Part shown: positions 24,463 through 35,479 of the stretch, in pieces
How positions within the stretch are numbered: the stretch's first letter is position 1
How the letters are laid out: every line of letters begins with the position of its first letter
Assembly: GCA_027475525.1 (NCBI GenBank)
Contig: JAMWFC010000055.1
Location: 186,001-250,000 of the forward strand
Source: Macrolepiota albuminosa
Lineage: Eukaryota > Basidiomycota > Agaricomycetes > Agaricales > Agaricaceae
Reading direction: 5' to 3'
Length of the DNA stretch: 64,000 nucleotides
Notes under the pieces: model-generated
Told to the model about the DNA's origin: nothing
Seen by the model: only the letters and a program-made list of their open reading frames with translations
Databases searched by the model: none
Made by a program: the position numbers and the translations under genes

Positions 24463-27400
24463 CTAAGCTTCAACAAATGCTTCTTCTTGTCCTTGCTCCT
24501 CTGGAGCGAGCAGAGTCGCTGTGCTCTTCTGAAATATATATGATACTGTGCCACCAGGCACATCATGCGTGGTTAAATATTTGTCCGATGCAGGGATGTT
24601 CTGGAGGTCAATGGAAGCCAATATTGTGTCGATCTTGGACTTTCGTAAAAACGTGTCATCGGTAGTACTTGATGGACCATGAATGTCAATAAGCTTCCGA
24701 AGGGCGTCATCCTGAATATTATCTTTGGTAATCGGCCTGAGGCAGTTGATGTGCTTCCATTCGCTCAGTGCAGCAAGCCCGGCTTTCTTCTTCTCCAAGT
24801 ACTTAACCAGGGATAAGTAAACCCCTTCCGTTCAAATAGCGCGACTTACCGCTCGATCCATTTTGTCGAAGAACCCAGGCTTAATATCACACGCTTTCAC
24901 AAAACCTTGCTCGATTTCCGTGCCATCATCTACATCCTCTTTCTGGGATGGCGTGTGCTCTAAAATATCGCCGCCTTCGCATGGGCACTCCAGCAGATCG
25001 TGTGTGTTGCAAGGGGTACTGGGATCTATCTTGAAAATGTCTCTGAGCTACCCCTAGTATCAGCATTTATCTGCCAAACATGTTCAACAACAACAGACAT
25101 CTTTCCTCGTGAACGAGTCACTTTTGGAACCTGAACTCTAAAAATTGGCAGTCACAAGGATGAAAAGGGATAACAGCATGATGATCTCACCGACTCCATC
25201 AAAGCTAACACGACGGCATATAAATCATGACCTTAGCTGTCAGCTGTAATTTGTACATATACTTACTACTACTCAGGCCCAATTTTGTAACTTGACGTTG
25301 ATATATCTTCTCTGGTAAGTCATTTGACTGCTCAATAGATGGTCACTCCTTGCGGTAAAAACGTACCATCTATTGTTCCCGCAGTCAAGAATCTATAGAT
25401 ATAGACCGGTCGCTTTTGACCATCCCTTTTCATATCGTGAGGAAGAGGACGACATTTAGAAAAGTATTATTACCGATGACATCTTGCCATGGATTGAAGA
25501 TCGTGGCTATTTAGACGGAAGTATTTCAGATTTGAGTATCCACAATTCTATGCCTACCTAGGATTCCAATCAGAGTCCACAAGACACAGCCTAGAAGCGC
25601 CTATGATAGAAGCTAAGGACTCTTGTTATAGACTTGAGTATCAGCTTCACCGATTAGATTAATCCCAATACCCCCTACGCACGAGTTGTCATAAGCCGAA
25701 GACACAGTCGCCATGTAAATAACATACCAGCTTTAGAACTCAAGAGGAAAATGACTACCCATTATCATGAGCTAGAGCAGTCGCGACCAGGCCATTCACT
25801 CACAGCTTTGCTTTCGTGACGATTTGTTGAAAGTATTGACGAATTCTTGTCTTTTGGCCGCTGGAGTCTGTCTTGCGGGGGTCAGTCAACATCGGTATTT
25901 AATGACAAGGAGAGCCTATTGATTGATACCCATCCAAACGAAAATATGAATACTTTCTAGTCTTGCAAAAAGCTTCCAAAATATTAAGAGTAGAAGTGTA
26001 ATGCGAAACTAGAACACATTTTTCTTCCGTATCCTGAGAAGAATTCGAGGCATGACCTTGATGGGAGCATGAGTTTTACATACTGAGTAAATGACCGATA
26101 ATAATTTTGCAAGGGCACATAGTTTTCCTAAAACAAGGTTTGTCAGAGCAAAGTTATCAATCTCACGAGTCATACCGCTTAAGGTAACATCATCGATTTG
26201 GGCACGTTCAGGTATCAGTCGTGATGCTTCTTCTAAACCTGACTTTTGCAGCGTGTCCTTGCAATTCGCTTTCGCCTTGTCGGCAGTAGCTCTAAGCAAT
26301 ATGGGACTGTTGCTGACTTTGGTCAAGATATTGATTAACGCGAGAGATTCGGCAGTCGAGCTTTGTATTAGATCGTCTAATCTGTCTGGATGAAGAATCT
26401 TCATAAAGATAGATAGCTGAATAGTAGTCGGAGTGACAAAAACAACATATTCGTCTAGTTCGCGAGCGTTAAAACTTCCAAGAAATATGTGACGAAAGAG
26501 ACACACGCTTTGGAGGCAAAACATTCTTCAGAATCGTGGCATCTCGTCGAAGTACGAAGCTTCTTGCGACAGTAAGCAGCTGGAGAATCCAACATCAGGC
26601 GCGAGATGATTTAAATTGTATGGATCGATAACCTGTGCCGTTCTAGCTTGCCCAAGTTCTATGTCTTTCGAAGTTGCATCTGGAGCCCTGCTTTTAAGGA
26701 TTGGAATCTCGTAAACTCTTTTGAAGATGCTGTAGTCGTCTGAAGCAAAGTGAACACGACATCCTATCACAAAATAGAGACGGACCCAATAAACCTGGAT
26801 TACAAAAGTCGGCCTGTTGTTGAGATTATAGTTAGTTGGGATCATGGCTGACAATGCGTTGAACACACCATTGCGTGAAACTCGCCAAGGTCGTTTTGAA
26901 TTGGCGTTCCAGATAGTATTATTCGTCTTGGAGTTCGCAGGGCTTTGAACATTTGCGTAGTCTTGTTACTCGCTGACTTTAATCTGTGGCCTATAATTGG
27001 TTTCCTTTTGTAAATTTTGGATTAGGTTGAACAGAAAAGCCTCTAGCCTTCATCACAAATGATCAACCCAATCGGTGGCCTTGTCCTGTTTGAGATGAGG
27101 GATCCCACAGTAAAAGCTGTAACTTACACCATCATGGCCAAATCATCTCTAGGATCAAGTTAACAGCGGCTCGAGTGGTTGTCACAGAGGCCATCGACGT
27201 ACATAACTGTCCGAAGTCGCTCATATCCAATGATTAAAACCTTTTGGTTCCTCCTTTGTTCAGAATTTAGCTAATTTCTCATGAATGAAGAAAGGTACAC
27301 ACGCATTCATGAACATCAGCGCGGTCTTCTTGTCCTTGTCACAGGTAATCACGCCTACACGGTCTCTCCCCAGCCATTTGTGAAACTCAGCTTTCCAATT

Positions 27401-29268
27401 CTGTGTATGCTAAGTCCGCAGGGAGACAGGATCAAGAAAAGACGAAATACCAACATCGACCAATGAGACGGGACAGACAATTAGAACCTTCTCAACTACT
27501 GGGGCAGAACAGCCATATGGGTTTTGTCCTATGACAAGATGTAAAGAAACAAAACTCATCAATAGACGAGACATTACTCAGGAGTGTCCAAACGAGGGCT
27601 ATCGTCTATGTGGGCTCGTAATAAATATGTGTGCACAAGCAACTGAAGTATCCTGACCTGTAGAGTTTTACCAAGGCCCCTGATAAAGATCATAGTCTTG
27701 TCATCAGCAAAAAGATAAAGACTTGCATTTCGTCTGCCAGTATGCATCCTTGACCCTCATGTTTCCGAAGACCCATTACGGATTCATACATAAACATAAC
27801 GCCTATCAAACCGATGATCCTAAATCAATCCATGAGAGTAATCATACGACATACCTTCACACTGATGAGGTCGCATTTTACGCGACAGAATAGGGTCCAG
27901 AACAACAGGTACCACAGGTAAATTCCTGTAACTCAGCGATGCAACTCAGCATTCTATGTGTTTAATTCGGCGATAAAAACTTCACTTTTTGTTGTATTTT
28001 TTCATATGCTCTTTGGTTGGAGCCTTCATTACAACAGCGTCTTTAGCATCAGGGTCATGGCTTGGACACCGGGTAAATGAGGAGACGAATCCTGAAAGAT
28101 TTCAAACCTACAGCGGCTCTTTCGATTTCTTCGGAACGGTTGCACCGTAGAATGAAACTGGTGTAACGAATTTCGAGACCTGGTCTGCAAACTCCTCGGG
28201 CAAAGCCAGACATACAGGAGTGACATCTTTTCCAGGGGACGCGTTGCCACTATCGGGTACCTTGGGAACGTTAGGCAATTGGGAGGCCTCTACCTGGCTA
28301 TCGAGTTCTACTTCTCTGCCACCAATCATTGTACGATAGCCAGTGGACAGAACACCTCCTTTCCAAGGTACAGATCCCATTCTTCCTGTGACATGAACAT
28401 ATGATGCCAACAAACTGCTCGAGTGGATACGCACAATTCCCCATCCTCTGACATCATTATTAGCTTCCCTTGTGCTAGCGACACATAGGCATCACCATCC
28501 CAAGTCTGATGTTTCTTGTGCTGAGGTTTCCTCCTGTAAATGACGCTTGAAATGGAGCGGTAACTTTCAGTGATAATATGCTAACCAGTTAGCTGTCCAA
28601 TGGGTATCTTGGACTTTGATCTCTGGCGCATTGTCGCTCACGGCTATTGGGGCGACGGGCTGCTGCAAACGTGCGGGTGGGTTTGAGGCAGGTTTGGATG
28701 AGGCAGGTTTGGATGATAGCGAGAGAGTGGCCTTATGCGGAACGAATGATTTCAGTCGATGTTTATGAAGGGCGACTGGTGGGGTTTCTGGCGCCATCGA
28801 AGAAGAACCGAAAGCCCGACCAGAGAGATACTCGCTTTGCGTTAAAGGCCGGTCCAGTTCAATCTCCTTGTTGGCGATAAGGCACCCTTTGCCTTCTTCG
28901 AGCGGAAATGTCACCTTTCCAACACCAAGTCTTTTTGAAGCGAAACGAAACGAGAAGGTAAGGTCAGGTCAGAGGTACCATCAAGGGCGTACGTTTTCCC
29001 GTCTATGTCAAAGAGTGTAGCTTTACTATTATTCGCGACTAATACGGCATCTCCGTCCCATGTTTTGTGTTTCTTGCTTTGAGGATTCCTCCTATCTGTG
29101 GCGTGAAAAATCATAGATTAAATGACGTTGATGAGGTACTAGCCATTGAACCATCCAATACTCCTCAGCTTTCGATGAAACAGTAGCATCAGACGCAGGT
29201 CGCTTCCTAGAGGAGTCTTCTTCGTGATCTGCCTTCCTTTTGGCGCTGAGTGGTAGAAAAGCGGGCAT
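24463..29268 (-). CDS. RDH54/RAD54B-like SWI2/SNF2 recombination translocase
   Basis: A dsDNA translocase that works with Rad51/Dmc1 in homologous recombination. The N-terminus (MPAFLPLSAKRKADHEED at 29268) leads into two copies of a short module with W..Q/NWR-P/NPQ.KKH-TWDGD (near 29050-29150 and 28470-28590), as in fungal RAD54B. The helicase core has ADEMGLGKTLQ (Walker A, 27665-27740), ICDEG (motif II, near 27050-27070), KRVYEIPILKSRAPD (near 26660-26720), TAESLALINILTKVSNSP, and LVSHYTSTLNILEAFC (25960-26020). The C-terminal region has FTRKDLRDIFKID followed by THDLLECPC. One intron (27680-27726) within the Walker A exon pair has a GC donor. More than 15 introns are implied. It is divergent from the XPG-like gene, with starts about 220 bp apart. 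Confidence 0.88.
28683..28712. repeat. 15-bp direct repeat (two copies) in RDH54
   Basis: The unit GAGGCAGGTTTGGAT occurs twice in a row and encodes SKPAS-type repeats in the linker between the two N-terminal modules of RDH54. It is a multiple of three and keeps the frame, unlike the 77-bp repeats further on. Confidence 0.7.
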
Positions 29269-29488
29269 TCTGGTCAGGCGAGCGAGTTGAGAATGGATAA
29301 TTAGTGTGACGGAGTATGCGATCACATGGTGTGACGCCTCGCGATATATTATTTAAATATTCAATCTGTCGGCGCGAAGTTTGAGAGTGGACAAGTTAAT
29401 TAATGAGAACATTACCCTTCCAAGTATAGGTATCTCTTCTGCTATACTCAGGCCATTTGATAATTGTGACCTAAAATAACTCGTCGAT

Positions 29489-31746
29489 ATGGGAATCCCA
29501 GGTCTTTGGGAGGTAATCCGTTGTTTTTCTCTGGTGTGATCAGAAGTTGGTCGCTCATTTCTCAAAGTGTATGAAGGATGCGGGACAGCAGCGATCTTTT
29601 GCACACCTTGCTATCAAAGATGGTTTTGAGGATAACTCGTCTTCCAGGTTAGAATCCCTCTTGTTTCCAGGCAATTTTTGCTGAGAATCATGTTAGGCGG
29701 GTTTACTGAATTGGCATCAACCTCAGTATTTGGTTGAGGCACTCGTACTCGAGCAAGGAGGGCGAAAATCCACAACTTCAGATGTTGTTCTTCCGCCTTA
29801 GCCGTCTGGGTGAATTTATTCTTGGCTTAGAACCTGATCTATCCTCATTAGCGTATACCCAGCTGAACTTCCTCTTATTCCTCATCGTTTTTGATGGAAG
29901 ACAGCATCCGAAGGTCAAAGTATGCCCATTTTCTTGTTGGAGAATTCACATTGTAATATATTCTACCAAGCATGGCAGCAAGACGGGGAAATCCGGTTCG
30001 CATCCTTGAGTCAAGCTTTTAAGGACATGATCGAGGCTTTTGGCATGGAATTCCGAGTGGTATAACCAACGATGTTTGTCCCTATCATACGACTTAAAAA
30101 ACCCTTACAGGCCTTGGGAGAAGCTGAGGCTGAGTTGGCCTATCTCAATAGCAAGGGTTACATCGACGCTATTTTGACTGATGACTGTGTCGCGTTCGTA
30201 TTCGGCGGACATACGATTATCAAGAAGTGAATAACTTCCGTTATAACATCTGCCCTGTTCTCATCATTCGTGAAGTTGGAGTGCTACTCTGTCGGGCGAT
30301 AGGTCTGATGCTGTCGCGCAACGTGATATTGGTTCGAACACGAGACCCCAAGTTACAATCTACTCGTCCGATAAGATTCGCGACTGCGACTTGTTAAGAG
30401 GTGGATTCATCTTGTATGCGCTTCTGCAAGGCGGAGATTATCACGAGGTGTGCGGCTCATCTGAACATCTAATTATTATTGACCGAAAGAGCGCACTCCT
30501 TTGGTTTGGCCAAGTGTGGCTTTGGGGACTCCCTTTTAAGGGAATACAAGGGAAAAGGGTAGCACATATTGCCATTCCTTGCACAGTGGAGGGAAGAGAT
30601 GAACGCCGTACTTGCCTCAAATTCCCATACATCCATCCCAAGATCAAAACATAAAATTCCGGAAACTTTTCCAGATCTCAAAATCCTCGGGCTTTATGTA
30701 AATCCGGTCAATAGTGGTTATGGTCCACCACTCGACAAGGGGGAGATGAACCTTCCGAATCTTGCTAAATTTTGCGAGATGTACTTTGAGTGGGCCTACT
30801 CTCAAAGCCTCATCAAGAGATTTCGAGACCTTTTATGGCCTGCGGCATTGATGCATGTCCTTCGGCGTGCTGCCCTAGAAGCTGACGCAAAGGAGCGGAA
30901 GAAACGAGCAAGGTCAGGCGATGAGGATTGCGTGATCCGCGGTGCGCTCAAACCTTCACGCGCCGAGGCTGTAGGCACACCTGCAGCACTTGTGAAGCAA
31001 TACTTGCCTTCCCTGAATAAGCCTTCTAAGGAGGATCGCCCTGTTAGAATTGCGAGTGCATATGTGAATCGATCTCAAGCTTCGCAAGTGCCTCCGTGTC
31101 GCGAGGGGACCCCGGATCCTTATCCCTTGATAACAAGGGTTGTAGGGACGCGAAGGCTTCGCAAGTGCCTCCGTGTCGCGAGGGGACCCCGGATCCTTAT
31201 CCCTTGATAACAAGGGTTGTAGGGACGCGAAGTCGTGACTCTATTGATAGCTTCCTTGAGTGTCGCGTCGAGGTGTGCCCTGTGCAGTTGGTTGCGCTGA
31301 CAAAAGAGGGGATTAAGGGGTTCAGAGGGCCGCCGAAAGAGCCGAAAAAACCAGCGAGGAAGCCAGCGCCTGCGCCGGATAGTATATTGAAGTTGTGGAT
31401 ACCGGGGAGTGTCTTGCATCAGGTGCATCCTGGGCTGGTTGAGGATTATGCAATGAAGGAAGGGGGAAAGGTGAATAAAGAGCCGAAGGAAAGAGGGAAA
31501 AGGAAGGCTGATGAACCTGAAGAGAATGACTATGAGGGCGGGAGAACGTTGGGGGAAATACAGCCCGCCCTAGCGGCTCCTCGAGTTACACAAGCCGCAC
31601 AAAGAATGCAGGCTGCTGTTAAGCCTATCGCGTCGCTAACTGCGCGGGCGCACCTAGCACCGCTGACCCGCGAAGAAGGCATCAACGTCATAGACCCCCG
31701 GTTCATAGCAACACGCACAACGAGTGCTTTTGTTCACGCTTCCTAA
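29489..31746 (+). pseudogene. XPG/GEN1-like structure-specific nuclease, apparently degenerate
   Basis: Family: XPG-I nucleases of the GEN1/Yen1 Holliday-junction type. It starts MGIPGLWE at 29489 with a splice directly after. Further exons give IGINLSIWLRHSYSS (near 29720-29760), FDGRQHPKVKV, and the XPG-I block GEAEAELAYLNSKGYIDAIL then TDDCVAFVFGG (30121-30215). The GFILYALLQGGDYHE segment (helix-hairpin-helix start) and an AHSFGLAKCGFGDSLLREY-like segment lie in different frames. A long Lys/Pro-rich C-terminal region ends at 31746. Three problems suggest loss of function. The last metal-binding Asp of the D-x-D pattern is Val (TDDCV). No splice joins GGDYHE to the CGFGDSL segment in frame. 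A TAG at 30559-30561 interrupts the frame leading to FLAQWREEMN. A 77-bp duplication at 31079-31232 also shifts the frame, but looks artificial; without it the last exon reads through. Confidence 0.6.
31079..31232. repeat. Exact 77-bp tandem duplication A
   Basis: Copies 31079-31155 and 31156-31232 are identical. It lies in the C-terminal exon of the XPG-like gene and shifts its frame; deleting one copy joins the open frames on either side. Confidence 0.97.
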
Positions 31747-32250
31747 TTCCGGTGAGTATGAAGACCTAGAAGACGGGGAGGAGTCTGCGCCTGCTTCCGT
31801 GGTCCAGAACGTGTGCCTACCACTGAGGCCTAGCACGGATCGTGGACAAGGAAGAATGTGAGGGAGAAGATGACCTCCTGCCGGATGCGCATGGTCAGAT
31901 TAGTCGACTAAGCACAAGGCGAGAAGACTTGGGCAGAGCAAGGATAATGTAGCACCCACACTTACACGCATCCGCCAGGACGATGGCTTGCTCACTAGGC
32001 TGGACAAGTTGGATGCACCGCGTGTTGGAATGGTAAAGAGAAGAAAGATTGGGACAGCCCGATGAGAGGAATTCTTGATTCGTGGTCGGCACCTGTATCC
32101 CACCGAGCTTCGTGGCAGTTTAAGCCATCATCTTGACAAGTTAGTGTGCTGTCTCAGGGTAAAGACAACATTGACCTAGGTTGTAAAATTAAGTTGTATT
32201 ATATTGGGCATAGATGACGGGTGACTGTACTACAAGTAGATTCTAACTAA

Positions 32251-33683
32251 TTATTTTTCTTGAGCAAGAGTGTCAATGTTCCATTTTGAGAGGAGTTCGA
32301 TGGTGTAGGGATCATGGTCGCCAGCGAGGAAACGGTGCATGGATGCCCAGGCAATCATGACGGCGTTGTCTAGGCGGGTCAGTGCGAAGAAAACGAAAGC
32401 GGATGCAATTTCACCTGTACACAGGGCGGGTGGAGGGAAACTAAGGGTTATGGGCGATTCGGAATCGACCTTTGCTATACATGCAGCCAGACTGGACGGA
32501 AACTTGAGTGCAAAGGGAGTAGGACGGAAAATGTTGCTCACCGTTCGCGGAGAAAGGTATTGCTGGCGACGCCTCCGCTGACGACGACATCTTGGACGTG
32601 TATGCCTTGTGTTAGGCACCAGCGAAATGCAAGGAGGAGCTTTTCTTCCAATTGAGCAACGGCAGCGGTCTGGAAGTCACGAGCAAGGGCGAGCCGGGTA
32701 GGAAGGTCAATGTTGACAAGGCCGCCTTTGGCATCAAGGTATCTTTCGACGTAGGAATGGAGGGAAGAGTATGAAAACGCGAGCTGGCCTTTGCAAGGAC
32801 GAGGGTAGGGAGGGAGTTCTGGAAGGTCTGCGTCGTCAAAAGGCTGGGCACAGAACTGCTCCAAGGCTGCACCGGGGCCGAGTGCGGTCCAGGGGATGCC
32901 AAGATGACGGGATACTTTGTCAAAGGAACGGCCGATGCTCTCGTCTGCGGTGGTGGCGAGGGTGCGGAAAGAAGTGAGAGAGGACGCGAGGAGGAGGAGA
33001 GTGTGACCGCCTGAGACAAGGAGAGTGAGAAAGGGGAATTTTGGGGGATTTGGATGGGAGGTGAGGAGGGGAGTGAGGGCATGAGCTTGCTAGGATGCGT
33101 TTATGAGAAAAGAAGAGGAAAGGGGGGACGCGGTGCTCGCCATGTGGTGGACGCCGACGAGGGGCAGGTTGAGGGCAGCGGCGAGGGATTTGGCAGCGTT
33201 GGACGTGACGCTCAGACAGCCGGCGATGCCTGTGAGAGCGATGAGAGGGGCAGAGCAGAGGGACGACTGGCGCTGGCATACCTGGACCGCGGGTGAACGC
33301 GATGCCGTCGATGTCGGTGCGAATGTCGAGCTGTGCTTCGTCGAGGGCGCGCCTGACGGCGAGGGGCTGGAGAAAGAGTCGAGTCAAAGACGGGGACGAC
33401 AGCGAGCAGCAGAAGACTGACGATGTTGTGCTGGTGGCCGAGAATGGCGTACTTGGGGTGGATGCCGCCATAGACCTGGTGGCTGGGAGAGACGGTGAGC
33501 GGAGGACGACGGGCACAGAGGAACTGCGGACATGGAGTGCTGCTTGAGCACGACGTTGGCGAGGATGCGCGGCGCCGACGAGACGATCGCGGCACACGAG
33601 TCGTCTGCAGAAGACTCGAGGGCGAGGACGGTGAAGGTGCGGAGCAGTGGACGACGGGGGAGACGACGGGCAAGAGAGAGCAT
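32251..33683 (-). CDS. QRI7: QRI7-type mitochondrial tRNA threonylcarbamoyl-adenosine synthase
   Basis: A Kae1/TsaD family enzyme that transfers the threonylcarbamoyl group to A37 of ANN-decoding tRNAs (t6A). The short basic, Arg-rich N-terminus (MLSLARRLPRRPLLRTF) fits mitochondrial import, so QRI7 rather than cytosolic KAE1. Motifs: VLALESSADDSCAAIV, QVYGGIHPKYAILGHQHNI (33430-33480), IDGIAFTRGPGMP, CLSVTSNAAKSLA, VGVHHM...AHALTP (the HxxxH metal site, across an intron), LLVSGGHT, FDKVSRHLG and VVVSGGVASNTFLRERL. About six introns are implied; joining HSI to HQVYGG across 33483-33535 keeps the frame. Its start is 53 bp from that of the divergent HbrB gene. Confidence 0.88.
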
Positions 33684-33736
33684 GACGAGGACGTCGTGAG
33701 AGACGACGAGCAGGACTGCCTCTGATCAGGACCACG

Positions 33737-35433
33737 ATGATGGACTCGACTGATGGGCCGCGACCGCCGCGGCTTGCGTTCCCCTCGCATCTCCTCTCGT
33801 CGCCGGCGCAGCTCCTCCATCTGCACGGGCAGCCGCCGTCGCCGTCGTCGATGGCCACGCCGCTCCCCACAAAGTCGCACTCGTCGCCGGCCAAGGTCTG
33901 GATTTGATGCTCGCCGTTGTTGTCGGCGCTGACTATCCACAGACGTCCTATGGGCGCACGTACGACTCGAAGCTCGTCTCGCGCGAGATGCACCGTCTGG
34001 GCAATCTGACGACCGCCCTCGCCGTCGTGCCCAGCGCCGCCGCGGCTGCCTCTGCGTCGTCTCTCGCGCTTCCCGCGCCGCCACAGCCCAGCCTCGCGGC
34101 CACGGCGTCGACAGACCCCTGGGGCGCGCTGCATGTCCATGTGCTGCCCCTCTTCAACGGCGAGCCCCTGCGCATCCCAATGTATGTCCAGCGCCCTCTC
34201 TGACTGTGATCGTGCCAACCGTCTCCCAGCGAAGACCTCAACGTGCTCGTCAAGCGCCACATCCAGTCGGTCGTGTCGTCGTCGCCGTCCAAGGCGCTGT
34301 CTGCCCTGGAACACGACGCCTCTGACCTGATTGCGTCTGGCATGGTCACGCTGAACGCGAAGCTCATCGGCATCGACGACGAAAAGCTTATCGCACGTGT
34401 GGTCGAGATCTGGGGCTTCTTCTGGGACCAGGTGCTCACGTATGTCGAAGGCGTCCGTAGTCTCCTCTTTGTCGTCGTCGTCGTCGTTGATCTCATGCGT
34501 TGCCCTCACAGGTCCTGCTGCCCCTGCAGACCAACCCCTTGCTATTGTCTCTATATCGCACGCCCAAAGCACACCACCGCCCAGCGTCGCCGACCTCCAC
34601 CGCCGCCGTCTCTGCCTCCCACATCGACGTCCGCTGCGTCGCCCTCAATGCATTTCGCGACAAGATCATCCTACCCCTCTCACAGAGAATGTACCAGCGC
34701 CTCGCCATGCCCAATCGACAAGACAACTATAACCAAGAAACAGCTTCGTACCAGCAACCACGTCTCCAGCAAATGCATGTCTTTATCTTTGATACTATCC
34801 AATTTCCCACTAACTCAGTCCCAGGCTCCTCGTCCTCTCTTCCCAGCGCAGACCCCGTGATCTCGCCTTTTCCCTCACCGCCCCCGCACCGACTCCCACC
34901 CCCGGCGAACAGGCCATCATTGATCTCCTCCGTGTCTCCCGCAGTCCTCGGCCAGAATATGACGCCCGAGCACAAGCGCTCAAACAACTCGCCCCCATGT
35001 CCCCTGTCACACGCGCTCCGAGCTTCCTTTCTGGTGGCCTTCCGCGCGACCGCCGCGGCCGCATCGCCCAAAAACAAACTGGACGTCCACGCCCACCCGA
35101 TCTTGTTGGGCTTGACGAGGACGTCTTTTGGGACGAGACGCCCCGCGGTGGGTTGGTGGAGAGGGAAAAGGACAGGGAATTGTTAGAATCGCTCAGGAGC
35201 CCAGATATCGATGCAACTGTCGCTGCCGCGAGGGCCAGTGTCGGAGGGTGGGGCCTCGGCGAGGGACATGAGGATGTCGCAAAGACCGCGGACGAGGAAG
35301 ACGACGATATGCTCGAGCAGGTGAGTTTCTGCAGTTTTTCCAGCCTGACAGTGCCCCCTGACCTCTCTTTGAGGCTATTGTAGATTATATGGTCGGGATG
35401 ACTACCTCACCCGAGAACAGGCGGAAATTATGA
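33737..35433 (+). CDS. HbrB/Bit61/PRR5-like TORC2 subunit
   Basis: HbrB-domain protein; its relatives Bit61/Bit2 and PRR5/Protor are accessory subunits of TOR complex 2. After a Pro/Ser-rich first exon (MMDSTDGPRPPRLAF), the HbrB core reads DPWGALHVHVLPLFNGEPLR, IEDLNVLVKRHI, EIWGFFWDQVLTYVEGV, LLPLQTNPL and VRCVALNAFRDKIILPLSQR. The C-terminal part has IIDLLRVSRSPRPEYDARAQ and ends with AIVDYMVGMTTSPENRRKL. Introns include about 33897-33949 and one before AIVDYM near 35322-35374. The region is very GC-rich compared with the left half of the window. The gene converges on the dynamitin gene; the two stop codons are 46 bp apart, so the 3' UTRs must overlap or be very short. Confidence 0.82.
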
Positions 35434-35479
35434 CACATGAACGGGACATTGTAGTTGTAGCTATCAATCTGTATCATCA

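Noticed and set aside
34133..34860. Long frames in alternative phases and on the opposite strand in the GC-rich 32-36 kb block
   Set aside because: They are shadows of QRI7 and HbrB; high GC keeps many frames open. Only the frames with family motifs were kept.
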